The notes below the pieces were generated by a model. That model was not told the origin of the DNA and ran no database searches. It saw only the letters and a list, made by a program, of their open reading frames with translations. A stretch of DNA of 64,000 nucleotides, taken from contig NC_012873.2 of the NCBI RefSeq assembly GCF_000003195.3, forward strand, positions 33,057,603 to 33,121,602, written 5' to 3'. This DNA is from Sorghum bicolor. Taxonomy: Eukaryota; Streptophyta; Magnoliopsida; Poales; Poaceae. Within the stretch, counting starts at the first letter, position 1. Each line of letters opens with the position of its first letter. Shown piece by piece: positions 12,526-24,036 of the stretch. The position numbers and the translations under genes are program-made.

Positions 12526-12926
12526 CATGCCCCACAATTGTGGAGTATGAAATCATTAATGCTCCAAAATTCTCTGCTGTAATGATGCCTTTCCGCAATT
12601 AATTCTCCCAATTTGGTAACCGACCGTTTAAATCTGAACAACCTTGGCCCGATTCTCCTACAGGTTCCTCGAATTCCTCAACCTTCCGAAACAGATCTCT
12701 CCACTTTATGCGCCCATCGGCAATATTACCGTTAGAAGGAACTGCCGATGGACCGACCAAGAAATCTCGCACAGTGAAATATCTCCAGATCACGACCGCT
12801 TCCTGTCAAATCACCTACGCAATCCCTTGATTATCGTGCGAACAGTTACCATATCCACCTGAGTATCCTCGGATTTCATGGATACGGTGAAGAGATAAGT
12901 CAAATTTGCCCTTGCCCATTTTGTCC
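12526..12926. other. Spacer between R LTR and antisense promoter
   Basis: No supportable coding sequence. It contains two GCCGAT/ATCGGC copies near 12713 and 12744. It corresponds in position to 7067-7819 of X, that is, the upstream region of the antisense gene. Confidence 0.5.
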
Positions 12927-13083
12927 TATAAATACTTCCTTCTCGGGTACTCCTTCTCCATCGCATCATTATACAACACCAACTCTGCTTTCCTGACGGC
13001 GGCACTGTTCGAGAGCTCCAAGAACTCCAACAAGAACTTCCTCCAACAACTCCCAAGTTTTCGATCTTCTCCCCTACGAGGAG
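12927..13083 (+). promoter_or_regulatory. Promoter and leader of the R antisense gene
   Basis: TATAAATA at 12927-12934, then a C/T-rich leader, then ATGGCCATCAAC with the ATG at 13084, about 150 bp after the TATA box. Spacing and TATA sequence match the X antisense promoter although the rest of the sequence is unrelated. Confidence 0.6.
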
Positions 13084-16000
13084 ATGGCCATCAACTTCGT
13101 TGTTCCTGAGGTCAGCGTACTGCCCTTTTTCTGTACTTTTACTGTACCCCTATAGATCCACAATCTTTCTTACCGAATCCTTTTTCTTTTTGTTCTTCTT
13201 TTCGTTCCCAAAAATTTCTAGGATTTGGCTGACAAGATCGTTATTCCTACCGATCAACCCCATCTCCAATGCCTTGGTCCACTAGGGAACTTGGATCCCA
13301 CCGATCTCATAAACGCAGAGACAAATAGAATCCCTTTTAGAGCTGAGAATTTTTCTTTAGATCTATAGAAAGACGCCTTCCGTTCCTGGCCCAGTCCTAC
13401 CAAGGGATGGAAGGATTAGTTTCTGAGAGTCAGTAATTCAAATGAAGTCCAATGGGGTGATCGGAAATTAGATCAGTGCATTAGATTGTCTCTTGCCGAT
13501 ATGGAGAGAAATGAGTCGCTACTGATAGCTGCCTCATACTTCTGGTCAAATACACTTAATGCTTTCGTGTTCGGCCATGGCCCTACTTCCCCCACACTTG
13601 CCGATGTTCTTATGCTTACTGGTTTAGACATATCCACTGCCGATACCACCCACCTGTTCGACACCAAGCCTAGTGCTAAGGTAGAAACCCGTGCTATCGG
13701 CGGTTGGTCAGGGTATATTCAGAAGTACCGCCGAACATGACCTGTCAGTATAAAGGAACAGACTACCTTCCTGAACATGTGGTTAGATAAGTTTGTATTC
13801 TGTGGTCAATCTGCAGGACCAACTTCTGTCTACCTATCGGCAGCAGAAAGGTTAGCTAATGGCGGCCGATTTCCTCTTGGCCGATACCTGCTCGGCTCTG
13901 CTTATCACCTCCTCCATCAGGTAAACAGAAACTACTGCTTGGTCAACCCATCGGCAACTTAGGGGGTCCCTCGTGGTTTATCAATATGTGGCTTGGTCTC
14001 AACATGCACAAACGCCTTGAGTTCAATCTCTTCGCACAGTGCTTCCCTAGAGATATAGCCGAGGATTACGAACTAGGTGAAGAAGAATCGGCAACCCGTT
14101 CCCCTCTGAACTTTTGCGAAGCCGCCATAGTTTTGCCTGGCACAGGTGGCAACGCAGACCAGTTTAGCTGATTCTTCCAAACTCTGTATGAGGGTTTGAC
14201 TAGGGAATAGCGGGCATGAATGCCCTATGAAGATCGAGACACTAGATTCCCTCTAACTATCCACCCCTTCAATGATGCTCTCAACAAGGACCGTGAGGTG
14301 ATGATGGCAATTATCACCCCTAGAGCTATATCGGTGAACTTCTTTGCAGTGGGAAAGCTTCTAATCTGACTTATGAGTTCTACAATCCATCGGCACTAGC
14401 TCGTCAACTGGCTTTCGGCCAACTGCCAATTGCACTTTGCTACGCCAATGTGATAAAGCCAAGGGAGATTATCACCAGCCATCTGGAATGGATCAGGGTA
14501 GCCCAACTTCCACCAAACGTCAATACAGATGTCAATCTATCGGCTTGGATCCCAGCTCTCTTCATCACTAAGGCATACAAATAGTGGTGGGAAGAATGGA
14601 AAGAGCACCTGTTCTGCAGATCGGCTCTTACATACCGTGGCATGATCGACCCTCAATACAAAGTCCCCGATAACACTGTAAGTACTTCTAAACCGATGTT
14701 TCAATCCTTTCATTTTCACTTTCCATCGGTATCTTACTTCCTTGTTATATGCAGGTCGATGACACACCCCCATTGATCAGCAGGAGTGGCAAGCCGATTG
14801 AGCTCCTTCCATCGGGCCCGATCTCTTTGATCGGCAACAACGCTCCAACCCTGGCTGCTATAATGCATCGGGGTGTGCGCCTCAAGAAAGTTACCACCAA
14901 GCGGGTAAAGATATCTGCATCGGTAGCTGCTTCTACCCTAGCACAAGCCTTCAAGGTAAATTTTCGAATTCTTTTACTCATACAGATTCTATTCTTATAC
15001 TTATTACACTTGTACTCATAAACTTCTCACTGTTGTACCAGCACACCGGTACATCGGCAAAGACCAGAAGTACGACTGCCGATGCCCCCCAGTGCAGTCA
15101 ACCGAAGAGAAAAGGTTCCAAGAGTACCAGATTACAAGCAAAGCGCTAGAGAACAGCGACGCCTTCTCCTCCCCCAGTATCTCCAATCCCATTAGAATCA
15201 TCCCCTTCTTCTCCAGAAATCCAGACTCAGCAGATTCCATCTCCCCCTCGGTTACAAGAAGAACCCCAAGTGGAAGAACTCCAGCCAGAGGTAGCTCAGC
15301 CAGAAGAAATACCGACTGATGTACACAAGCAGACCACCGATCCAACAAGCCTAATCATAGCATCGGTAGTCTCCTCGATCCAGACAAGCACTGCACCCCC
15401 TCAAGGTAATATACTTTCCATTTACTGCGGATGAACCTATTTTTCCACTTTATTAATCACTTCTGTCAATCTTTCAGCTGACATAGTTTCATCGGCGATC
15501 CCAGCCGATCAGCCCGTGGTTCCATCAGCATCATCTAGTCAGAGGCGAGAGATAGCCTTAAAACAAGTGAGCTATCCAATCTCTACTTTCATTGTCTTCA
15601 GTACTTAATCATGGAGTAACTTATTTTGTTTTCTTCCTCAGGAACAGGATTCTCCCAACAGCTTGTTCTCCTTCTCCCGACAGCTTGTTCTTCTCGAGCT
15701 ATTGGAATCTCATCGGCCGAAATCAGAGCAAAGTTAGAAGAATTATTGGCCCTTCTTCATCAAGACACAACCCAATTGGTCGACGACTCCGATCCGGCCA
15801 AGGCTTTGTTCAAGACCCTCAGAGGCCAAATTCCTGCCGATGCCGAGGAGATCCTTTTCAAGGCTGCTCACTTAGAAAGTCGGCAGCTTCAATATCAAAA
15901 GGTCGCTCAGCGCCTTGCCGATAGAGCTAATCGCGCCCAGCTCTCAGAAGAGATGATAAAAGTGAGGCTCCATGCCGATGAAAAGCACAAGAGCATCGGC

Positions 16001-16312
16001 ATCTTGAAATCCTCAGGAGATGCGCTGAAGCATAAGATCTCTGATCTATCGGCAAAGAGAGAAGCCCTGTTGGCAGAACTCAAACAGGTAGAAGAAGCTT
16101 TGTCCCAAGCCCAACAAGAAGAAAGCCAGCTGCCTGAGGCAATCAAGCTTCTTGAACAAGAGTGAAATGTCGAAGCTCGCAAAGCACTGCACATGAAGAG
16201 GAGGCTAAAGCCGGTTGAGGGCTCTGCCGATGATGACATGAAGGAGATAGAAGAAGCCAACCAGATCCGTCTGCGCGCCATATCGACGATCCAGGCTTTG
16301 TTAAACATGTGA
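13084..16312 (+). pseudogene. Antisense gene of R: plant mobile domain plus coiled coil
   Basis: A short first exon from 13084 ends near 13110; an intron ends at TTTCTAG near 13221. The next exon (to about 14680) resembles the plant mobile domain (PMD, aminotransferase-like): LLIAASYFWSNTLNAFVFGH, SPTLADVLMLTGLDIS, then FLNMWLDKFVF. Introns with GTAAGT-like donors follow at about 14680, 14955 and 15403. The last exon (about 15640-16312) is a heptad-rich coiled coil (RAKLEELLALLHQD, KREALLAELKQVEEAL) ending IQALLNM and TGA. In-frame stops (for example near 13367, 13418 and 13738) and one near 16162 show decay. It ends about 170 bp from the integrase end, tail-to-tail. PMD proteins such as MAIN and MAIL1 act in transposon silencing; whether this product does is inference. 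Confidence 0.7.
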
Positions 16313-16371
16313 AATCTTCATCGGCGGCATATTTGCTCTTTTCTTTTAAACACCCCTAATATTTTGGTCTA

Positions 16372-16458
16372 GCCGATAGGGATGTTATCGGCACCTTTTA
16401 AAACATTAAGTCTGGCCCCAGATACACTTTTGACTCAGCCGATAGGAATGTTATCGGC
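16372..16458. promoter_or_regulatory. Two identical-stem hairpins between convergent genes of R
   Basis: GCCGATA and TATCGGC form a 7-bp stem around a 7-base loop at 16372-16392, repeated at 16438-16458 with one loop base changed. They lie in the roughly 170 bp between the antisense gene stop (16312) and the integrase end (about 16480). Both strands can form them, so they could act as 3-prime-end signals for either transcript or as binding sites. Confidence 0.6.
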
Positions 16459-16479
16459 ACTTAAACTTTCATGCATCGA

Positions 16480-18394
16480 GCCATATGCTAGGGTAATATC
16501 TCTTTAAATATTTGCCGTTCAATGCTCTGGGAAATTCAACTCCTTCGAGAGTTTCTAAGATATAGGCGTTGCCAGGAGCAGATCGATTTATCCGATAGGG
16601 ACCCTCCCAATTGGGAGACCACTTCCCAAATTTTTAACTTTTAGTCCCGGTCGGTAAGATTAGTTTCCACACTAAGTCTCCATCCGCAAACTCTTTAGCC
16701 TTTTCCTTCTTATCATACCATCTGGCAACTCTCTTCTTATTTTCTTCTATATTTATCAAAGCCCTTAGCCGATGCCCTGCTAGATCATCCAACTCATCTG
16801 TCATCAAAGTAGTATAATCATCGGCAGCCAATTGATCTTGAAAAGATAGTCGCCTAGACCCAGTTTTAATTTCCCAAGGTAGCACTGCATCATGTCCATA
16901 CACCAACTGATAAGGCGAGACTTTGGTTGATCCATGACAAGCCATCCGATACGACCATAAAGCTTCATTTAACAACATATGCCACCTCCTAGGATTTTCT
17001 TCAATCTTCCGTTTAATAAGCTTGATAATTCCTTTGTTAGATGCCTCAGCCTGCCCATTAGCTTGAGCATAATAAGGAGAAGAATTTAATACTTTAATTC
17101 CCATATCGATTGCAAACTCATCAAACTCCCCTGATGTAAACATAGTACCCTGATCGGTAGTAGTTGTTTGAGGAATTCCAAATCGGTAAATAATATGCTC
17201 TTTAACAAAATCAATCATATTGGCCGAAGTGACTTTCTTCAAAGGAATAGCTTCAACCCACTTGGTGATGTAATCGGTGGCAACCAGGATGGATTTATGT
17301 CCTTTGCTTGATGGTGGGTAAATTTGGCCAATTAGATCAATAGCCCATCCCCGGAACGGTCAAGATTTAATAATGGGATTCATGGCTGATGTGGGTGCCC
17401 TTTGAACATTGCCAAACTTTTGACACCCTTGACACCCCTTGAAATATTTAAAGCAATCTTCAAGTATGGTTGGCCAATAATACCCATTCCTCCTAATCAT
17501 CCATTTCATCTTAAAAGTCGATTGATGTGCTCCACATACCCCTTCATGGATTTCCCCCATCAAACCTCTAGCCTCATCAACACCTAAGCATTTGAGAAGA
17601 ACTCCATCAACTGTTCGATAATAGAATTCATCCTCGAGGAGCACATACTTGGTGGCTTGAAACCGAACACGTCTCTCAACTTTCTTGGATGGATCCTTTA
17701 AGTAATCAACAATTTGTTTTCTCCAATCATCGGCACTGATTGCCGATATTGTGTTAACCATAGGTTGATACCGTGAAGCATGTTGAGCCAACCGATTGGC
17801 CTCTTCATTATGCAGTTGAGGAACATGCTCTAATCGGAAATCCTTGAATTCCTTTAACAGTTGCATACTCTTCTCGTAATACGTTATTAAAACCTCACTG
17901 CGGCATTCATAACTTCCAGCCAGCTGATTTATAACTAGCATAGAATCCCTGAAGATTTCAACAGCGTCAGCACGAACCTCTTTTAATAACTCCAACCCCT
18001 TAATCAAAGCTTGATACTCAGCTTGATTATTTGTCGACGTAGCAACAATCGGCAAGGAAAATTCATACTTCCTTCCCTGAGCGGAAATTAACACTATGCC
18101 GATTCCTACCCCCCGGTCACACATGGATGCATCAAAGAAGAACGTCCAAGGCACAATTTCCAAAGTCTCTACGGCACCGCAATGTTGAGTTACAAAATCG
18201 GCCATAATCTGTCCTTTAACCTCCTTAGCCGATTCGTAACTCAAATCGAATTCCAACAGTGCCAAAATCCATTTACCGATTCTGCCACTCATGATCGGCA
18301 TAGATAGCATATACCTGACCACATCATCTTTGCATATAACAGTGCATTCGGCCGATAGTAAATAGTTAGTACATGAGAAATATAGGCATAAACA
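16480..18394 (-). pseudogene. R RNase H and integrase
   Basis: Continues pol after the reverse transcriptase. The RNase H domain (FFDASMCDRGVGIGIV, NNQAEYQALIKGLELL) lies at about 18160-17750. The zinc-binding start of integrase (HEGVCGAHQS, CQGCQKFG) is near 17550-17400, and the integrase core (HKSILVATDYITKWVEAI, TDQGTMFTSGEF, YYAQANGQAEASNKG) follows to about 16800. The C-terminal part (FGKWSPNWEGPYRI) ends near 16480. Stops lie near 18392, 17357 (a TGA where a W is expected before PFRGWAIDL) and 16637. Integrase would insert the cDNA in the nucleus; this copy cannot be expressed whole. Confidence 0.88.
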
Positions 18395-19590
18395 CTACTT
18401 TTGAAAGGCCGAATACTTGGTCTCAGCATTAACCAATCTCCTGCTTAAATAGTAAATCACACGTTCCTTCCCTTCAAATTCTTGAATTAAAGCCGAACCG
18501 ATGACCATCCCATCGGTAGACAAATATAACCTGAAGGGCTTTCCTTGCTGAGGTGGAATCAGAACTGGAGGATTTACCAAATAATTCTTGATTTCATCTA
18601 AAGCCAACTGTTGCTCCTTTCGCCATACAAACTCTTGATCGGCTTTCAATCTGAGTAAAGGATTGAAAGCACGAATTTTACCAGACAAGTTAGATATAAA
18701 TCTCCTGATAAAATTTACCTTGCCGATCAAGGAATGAAGCTCAGTTTTGTTGGTATGAGCAACTATTTTATTAATAGCATCAATGGATCTCCTACTAATT
18801 TCAATCCCCCTTTGATGCACCATGAAACCAAGGAATTGTCCTGCCGATACGCCAAATGCACACTTGTTAGGGTTCATCTTCAAACCATGCTTCCTTGTGC
18901 ACTCCAACACCTTTCGCAAATCAGCAAGATGTTTTGTGAAATCCCCAGACTTAACCACCACATCATCAATATAAATTTCCACCAGCTTGCCGATGAACTC
19001 ATGAAAGATAAAATTCATAGCCCTCTGATAAGTAGCACCAGCATTTTTCAAGCCAAAGGTCATGACTACCCATTCGAACAACCCAACATGACCAGGACAT
19101 CTAAATGCAGTCTTTGGAATATCTTCTTCAGCCATGAATATTTGATTGTATCCTGCATTGCCATCCAGAAAGCTGATTATACGATGCCCAGCTACAGCAT
19201 CAACTAGCAGATCGGCAACTAGCATTGGGTAACCATCCATCAACGTAGCTTTATTAAGATTCCTGAAATCAATGCAAACCCGAAGCTTCCCATTTTTCTT
19301 GTAAACTGGAACAACATTGGAAATCCACTCGGCATACCGACACTGCCGAATAAATTTAGCTTCAATAAGTTTGGTTATTTCTGCCTTAATATCAGGAAGA
19401 ATATTAGGATTACATCAGCGAGCTGGCTGTTGATGTGGCCGAAATCCAGACATGATGGGTAACCGATGTTCAACAATTGATCGGTGCAAACCAGGCATCT
19501 CAGTATAATCCCAAGCAAAGCAATCCTTATATTCCTTTAACAAATCGGTTAACAGCTGCTTACACTCAGAATTTAACTTAGCACTCATAA
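18395..19590 (-). pseudogene. R reverse transcriptase
   Basis: Fingers and palm motifs are clear: VVPVYKKNGKLRVCIDFRNL, FLDGNAGYNQIFMAEED, GLKNAGATYQRAMNFIFHE, and the catalytic YIDDVVVKS with both aspartates. The connection region (LIGKVNFIRRFISNL, PLLRLK) follows, running into RNase H. A TGA at 19415-19417 splits the N-terminal piece (CFAWDYTEMPGLH) from the core. Family length is normal. The polymerase would copy element RNA inside virus-like particles. Confidence 0.88.
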
Positions 19591-19691
19591 AGTAGGTCTA
19601 GGCTTATCACCACTACCTATATCTACTTCTACCAAATCATCGGCCGATGTGAATCCATGGCCTAATTTTCCATCATCGGCGAACCTATCCA

Positions 19692-20618
19692 TTAAAACTC
19701 CTCATCAGAACCGACTGCTTGGATCGGTGGAATTTCATAATCGGCAACTTTGAGGAACTCCTTCTCCCAAACTTCTGCTGTGATACACCTAGTTCTTTCA
19801 TAAGTGTCCGCCTCTGCCGATACAATAACATAGGAAGAATCTCCCAGGACAATCTCAATCTTGTCACCTACCCACTGGACCAAACATTGGTGCATTGTTG
19901 ATGGAATGCAACAATTGGCATGAATCCAGTCTCTCCCTAGCAACAGATTATAAACACCATTTCCACTAATCACAAAGAAAGTTGTCGGCAAGGTTTTGCT
20001 GCCGATGGTCAACTCGACACAGATTGCTCCCTTAACCGGAGATACATTTCCCTCAAAGTCTTTTAGCATCATATCGGTCTTGGTCAGATCCTGATCTCCT
20101 TTTCCAAGCTTCCGATAGACTACATATGGCATGATGTTGATAGCAGCTCCACCATCAATCAATATCTTGGTCATCGGCTGACCATCAACTCTTCCTTTGA
20201 CAAACAGGTCTTTAAGATGCTGCCTTTCATTGTCGGCGGGCTTTTCAAAGATAGCTGTCATCGGATCCAGAGCCAACTGAGCTATCTGGTCGGAAAACTC
20301 CAACTCCTCATCATCACTGGATGGCGCAAGGAACTCCATCGGCAACATAAATACCATGTTAACATCTGCCGATGGCCCTTTCCCCTTAGAATCCGGTTGT
20401 TGCTGATCCCCAGACTGGCCAGAGTTCTCGCCCTTGTTTAGCTCTTCTCGTCTTTCGCGCTGCAGTCTCCTCTTCTGTGTCTTAGTCAGCCCCTCCGGAC
20501 ACCATGGGGGAAGTGGTGACTGCCTTGCCGATGGACGATGATGTTCCCTTGACTCCATCCGATGAGTATTAGCATCCCTGCAAAATATGAACTCATCGGG
20601 AACTCGTGCATTGGCCAT
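19692..20618 (-). CDS. R protease region
   Basis: 308 codons open on the minus strand. The first 100 residues are a basic and acidic linker from Gag. A retropepsin-like domain follows, with ILIDGGAAINIMPY as active-site loop and NLLLGRDWIHANCC as the second hallmark. DGG rather than DTG or DSG is common in Tat-lineage elements. It would mature Gag-Pol. The start shown is only the first ATG in an open stretch; in a working element it would be part of a larger polyprotein reaching back to gag. The 29-bp tandem duplication at 20975-21032 breaks that link. Confidence 0.8.
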   Translation of the reverse strand: MANARVPDEFIFCRDANTHRMESREHHRPSARQSPLPPWCPEGLTKTQKRRLQRERREELNKGENSGQSGDQQQPDSKGKGPSADVNMVFMLPMEFLAPSSDDEELEFSDQIAQLALDPMTAIFEKPADNERQHLKDLFVKGRVDGQPMTKILIDGGAAINIMPYVVYRKLGKGDQDLTKTDMMLKDFEGNVSPVKGAICVELTIGSKTLPTTFFVISGNGVYNLLLGRDWIHANCCIPSTMHQCLVQWVGDKIEIVLGDSSYVIVSAEADTYERTRCITAEVWEKEFLKVADYEIPPIQAVGSDEEF

Positions 20619-20974
20619 CTCTTCAAGCTCTTCCTGGTTCCTGGGAAAATATTCAACACGATCACCAAGCCTATCATGTACACTGAGCCTGCCCCCCAGT
20701 CAACCATGAACTGACGCTCTCCCCCTGATCGGCCCATTAAACCGCCGATTATCATCGTGATAGCGCCGATCGGATCTGTCATACCGATCGTAACCATTGC
20801 ACTCAGGACAATCTCTAACAGTGGGCAACTTGATGTTCTGCTACCAACAATGGATAAAGAATGGACAATTCTAGTGATCTCTATGCCGATTCCACTCTTG
20901 ACGGTGTCTTTCTTCTTCCCAACGATAGTCCTCTTGCTGGCGCCGATACCGATCCTCGCGTTGCTGCCAAGTCT

Positions 20975-21032
20975 CCCGAGGCCTTCTATGAGTTATCACA
21001 ATACCCGAGGCCTTCTATGAGTTATCACAATA
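20975..21032. repeat. 29-bp perfect tandem duplication in R gag
   Basis: Two identical 29-bp units, 20975-21003 and 21004-21032, start CCCGAGGCCTTCTATG. As 29 is not a multiple of three, the duplication shifts the frame between gag and protease. Confidence 0.9.
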
Positions 21033-22879
21033 CTAGATCGGGGAGGCCTTCCCGAGTTAGTTCCCTCCTGGATCAAGCCTTTTCCTTTTGCATCGGCAGT
21101 AGTGATCTGATGCTGAGGATCCACCAATGCACTTCTTTCAGCTGCTTCTGATGTCAAGACCTTGGCCTTTCCCTTAGCATCCAGCATATTTGTTGGGAAA
21201 GGATGCTGATCAATCTTCATCGGCTTCTGAGTTTTGGAGCTGTCAAATTTGATCCTCCCAGATTCTATAACCGATTGCAGCTGTTGTCTAAAAACCTGGC
21301 ATTCATTAGTGCTGTTAGAAGTTGCATTGTGCCACTTGCAGTATTTCATCTTCTTTAATTCTTCAGCCGATGGGATTGCATGATTGGGTGACAATTTGAT
21401 CTGACCTTCCTGAAGTAGAAAGTCAAATATCCTATCAGCTTTGGTGATATCAAATGCAAACTTCTCTGGCTCTTTATGCCCAAAAGGACAAGACATCGGC
21501 TTCTTGTTCTTCACCCACTCTGCCAAGCCGATGACTGGCTCTTCATCAGAATCTGAGCTTGCTGCCTCGTCAACAAATGACACCTTTTTGTTCCAAGTTC
21601 TCTTGGGTTCAAAGGGATTGATATCCTGGTCGGAAATCCTCTGGACCAAGTGACTCAGGCTCTCGAACTCTTGAGAAGCATATTTGTCCCTGATATGTGG
21701 CAACAAACCCTGGAAAGCCAAATCAGCTAGTTGCCGATCGTCCAAAACCAGACTATAGCATTTGTTCTTCACTTCCCGCATCCTCTACACAAAGCTTTCA
21801 ACCGATTCATCATTGCGTTGCTTCAATCTAACCAAATCGGTAATCTTCTTCTCATGGACTCCAGAAAAAAAGTACTTGTGGAACTGCTTCTCCAGATCGG
21901 CCCAAGTAATCACTGAATTAGGAGGTAATGATATAAACCAGGTGAAAGCCGATCTAGATAAAGATGATGAAAATAGTCGAACCCTCAATTCATCCCTGTT
22001 AGCAGCTTCCCCACACTGGATGATGAACCTGTTGACATGCTCCATGGTCGATGTATCATCCTGCCCAGAAAACTTAGTGAAATCCGGCACCTTGTACTGA
22101 TTTGAAAGCAGGATTAAATCATATGCAGGAGGATACGGTGTCCGATAAGAGTAAGTGTTGACTTTGGGTTTTATCCCAAATTGGTCTCTCAATACTTCAG
22201 CAATCTTATCGGCCCAATAAGCATCAGCATCTTGCCGATGGGGTGGTTGTGGATCTGGCGCCTATTGGTAACCTTCCATGTGTCGCTGAGGCACACGATC
22301 TGCACGGAACATGGGGTTAACCATCTGACCACCAATCTGCTATCCCAGATTCACCGGCTGGCTGATCAATCCTTGATTCTGAAACCCAAGTTGGACCTGT
22401 CCTTGTTGGAATCCAATAGCCTGATGATTCTGCTGAGGCATCTGTGGAAAGACTAGCTGCCCTGTCCATCTATTATTAGCATTCATCAGCACGAACCCTG
22501 CTGATGACTGAAGATTGGGCATAATCATTGAATTGCCAAACCCTAGTTGTGTCATGAACCTCTGCTGCGTTAGCATTGAATCTGCCGATGCGTTAGGCAT
22601 CTGAAACATTGGAACTTGAGAATTCCCAGTGTAAGGTCTTGCAGTAGTAGTTCTAGTATACTGGGGACTCTGATTCATCGGCAAATTTGGAGGTGCCGAT
22701 GCCATAGGAGCCTTGCCTCTCAAGTCAGCCGTCTGAGATGTTCCAGGAGTCTTCAACATCATCTCTGCGGGCATACCATAACCCCACCAATTGGGAGGAA
22801 CTGACCCCGACATTGCCGATGCCAATAGATCCGTAGTAAGCTTGATCTGTTCATCTGACGTTGAGGGATTGGTTGTCAT
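20996..22879 (-). pseudogene. R Gag
   Basis: Minus strand. The N-terminal part (22879-22340) is rich in Q, N, M and P. The retrotransposon gag domain lies at about 22190-21600 (YKVPDFTKFSGQDD, SAFTWFISLPPNSV, DLEKQFHKYFF, LVRLKQRNDESVESF). A zinc-knuckle-like CKWHNATSNSTNEC is near 21340-21290. Stops occur near 22340, 22263 and 21783. Gag would form the particle that holds RNA and enzymes. The true start may be further upstream, as X2 interrupts at 22928. Confidence 0.8.
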
Positions 22880-22927
22880 CAGTGTAGATTGTGCGTTAGT
22901 GACTCCTAACGTGCTTGGAGGAACGGT

Positions 22928-23978
22928 TGTCGAGGATATCAGTAAGGGATACCCTAACTGATGTGCATAACAAGACTACCCGTACGCCAGTCGAGGCCTC
23001 CAACTTGACGCTCTACACAGTCATACGTACGGTCCTCGACGGCCATGGCCTCGAAGACGGAAAGGGCGTCCTGTGAATCGATCAGGACTCGAGCGTGGGC
23101 TACCGTCGAATACGGAAATAGGCTCGAGCGAATCGGAAGGCGTCGAGCGCAAGGACGCCGCCCACCGCCTGACGCGGGCACGAGAACCAGGGCATTTAAT
23201 GCGCCTGCCACGTTCTCACCTAACCCGCAGGTCATGGGAAGCGTGATAGGGAACAGGCACCCGTCCCGTCATTCTTTTTGCAGCCTTCCCCACCAAACAG
23301 GCCAGAACATGGCAGGACGCAGGGAATGGGTCGGAACGTCTAATCAAGACCCCCCTCGAGACGTCTAAAGTCAGCACCCTGGCTAGCGAGGCATTAGGCA
23401 ACACCAGACCCTCGAGTAGGCACATTTCCTTCCTGGGGAAGAGTTGGGCGTCGAATGACAACACTACAACCACTCCGACATATCTGCCACTGCAACGTAC
23501 AAGCATGCAACAGCCAAGTCAGTCCAGGGCGGCACACAGGGGCGTGTTTCAGGGGCATGCGTAATCATGATCAAGCTACCGGGACAAGATGACTCGAACC
23601 CACGCCAGTACGGAGGCCTCGAGTAGGTCAGCGTGCCATACCTCTATCGACCCCTACTCTGATGTCTATACATGTACCCTAGGTCTCTCCTTGGAACTAT
23701 AAAAGGGGAGGCTCAGGAGCGGATACAGGACAGGCGATACAACGCACACGTAGTAGAGCGAACTCACTCCATCTCCATCCATACCACGCTTGTATTCACC
23801 CCTGTACAAGCACTTAGGTGCAGAATAATACAAACTCTCCCCCCCCCCGCTAGACGTAGGGCCTTCTCTTGCCCGAACCAGGATAAATCTTTGTGTCTTT
23901 TTGCATCACCATCTGGAAAAGGGAACACGCATACAAATTTACTAGTTGGTGTGACCCCCCGGGGGGAAAACACCGATA
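22928..23978 (+). repeat. 5-prime LTR of X2
   Basis: 1051 bp, starts TGTCGAGGATATCAG and ends AACACCGATA (X ends ACACCGACA). TATAAAAGG at 23698-23706 is the likely promoter. It aligns in reverse with 5963-7019. Confidence 0.88.
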
Positions 23979-24000
23979 GTTGGCGCGCCAGGTAGGGGTC
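23979..24000 (+). promoter_or_regulatory. Primer binding site of X2
   Basis: TTGGCGCGCCAGGTAGGGGT directly follows the LTR; the same string follows the X 5-prime LTR on the minus strand at 33850. TGG at the start fits pairing with a tRNA CCA end. I cannot name the tRNA. Confidence 0.7.
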
Positions 24001-24036
24001 CTGCGTGTTTTTCACCGATTTCCCATTCCTTTCTAG

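Larger units (their letters stand above)
11876..22927 (-). mobile_element. R: second Tat-type gypsy element, 5-prime end missing
   Basis: Right to left: gag (22879-20996), protease, reverse transcriptase, RNase H, integrase (to about 16480), then an antisense gene on the plus strand (13084-16312), polypurine tract and 3-prime LTR (12525 to about 11876). Its 5-prime LTR and gag start are absent. X2 begins at 22928 inside the gag region, and the remainder was lost in the deletion that made the 30895 junction. It differs from X in sequence and motif use: GCCGAT/ATCGGC occurs about 80 times. At least seven stop codons interrupt gag-pol, so it is inactive. Confidence 0.85.
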
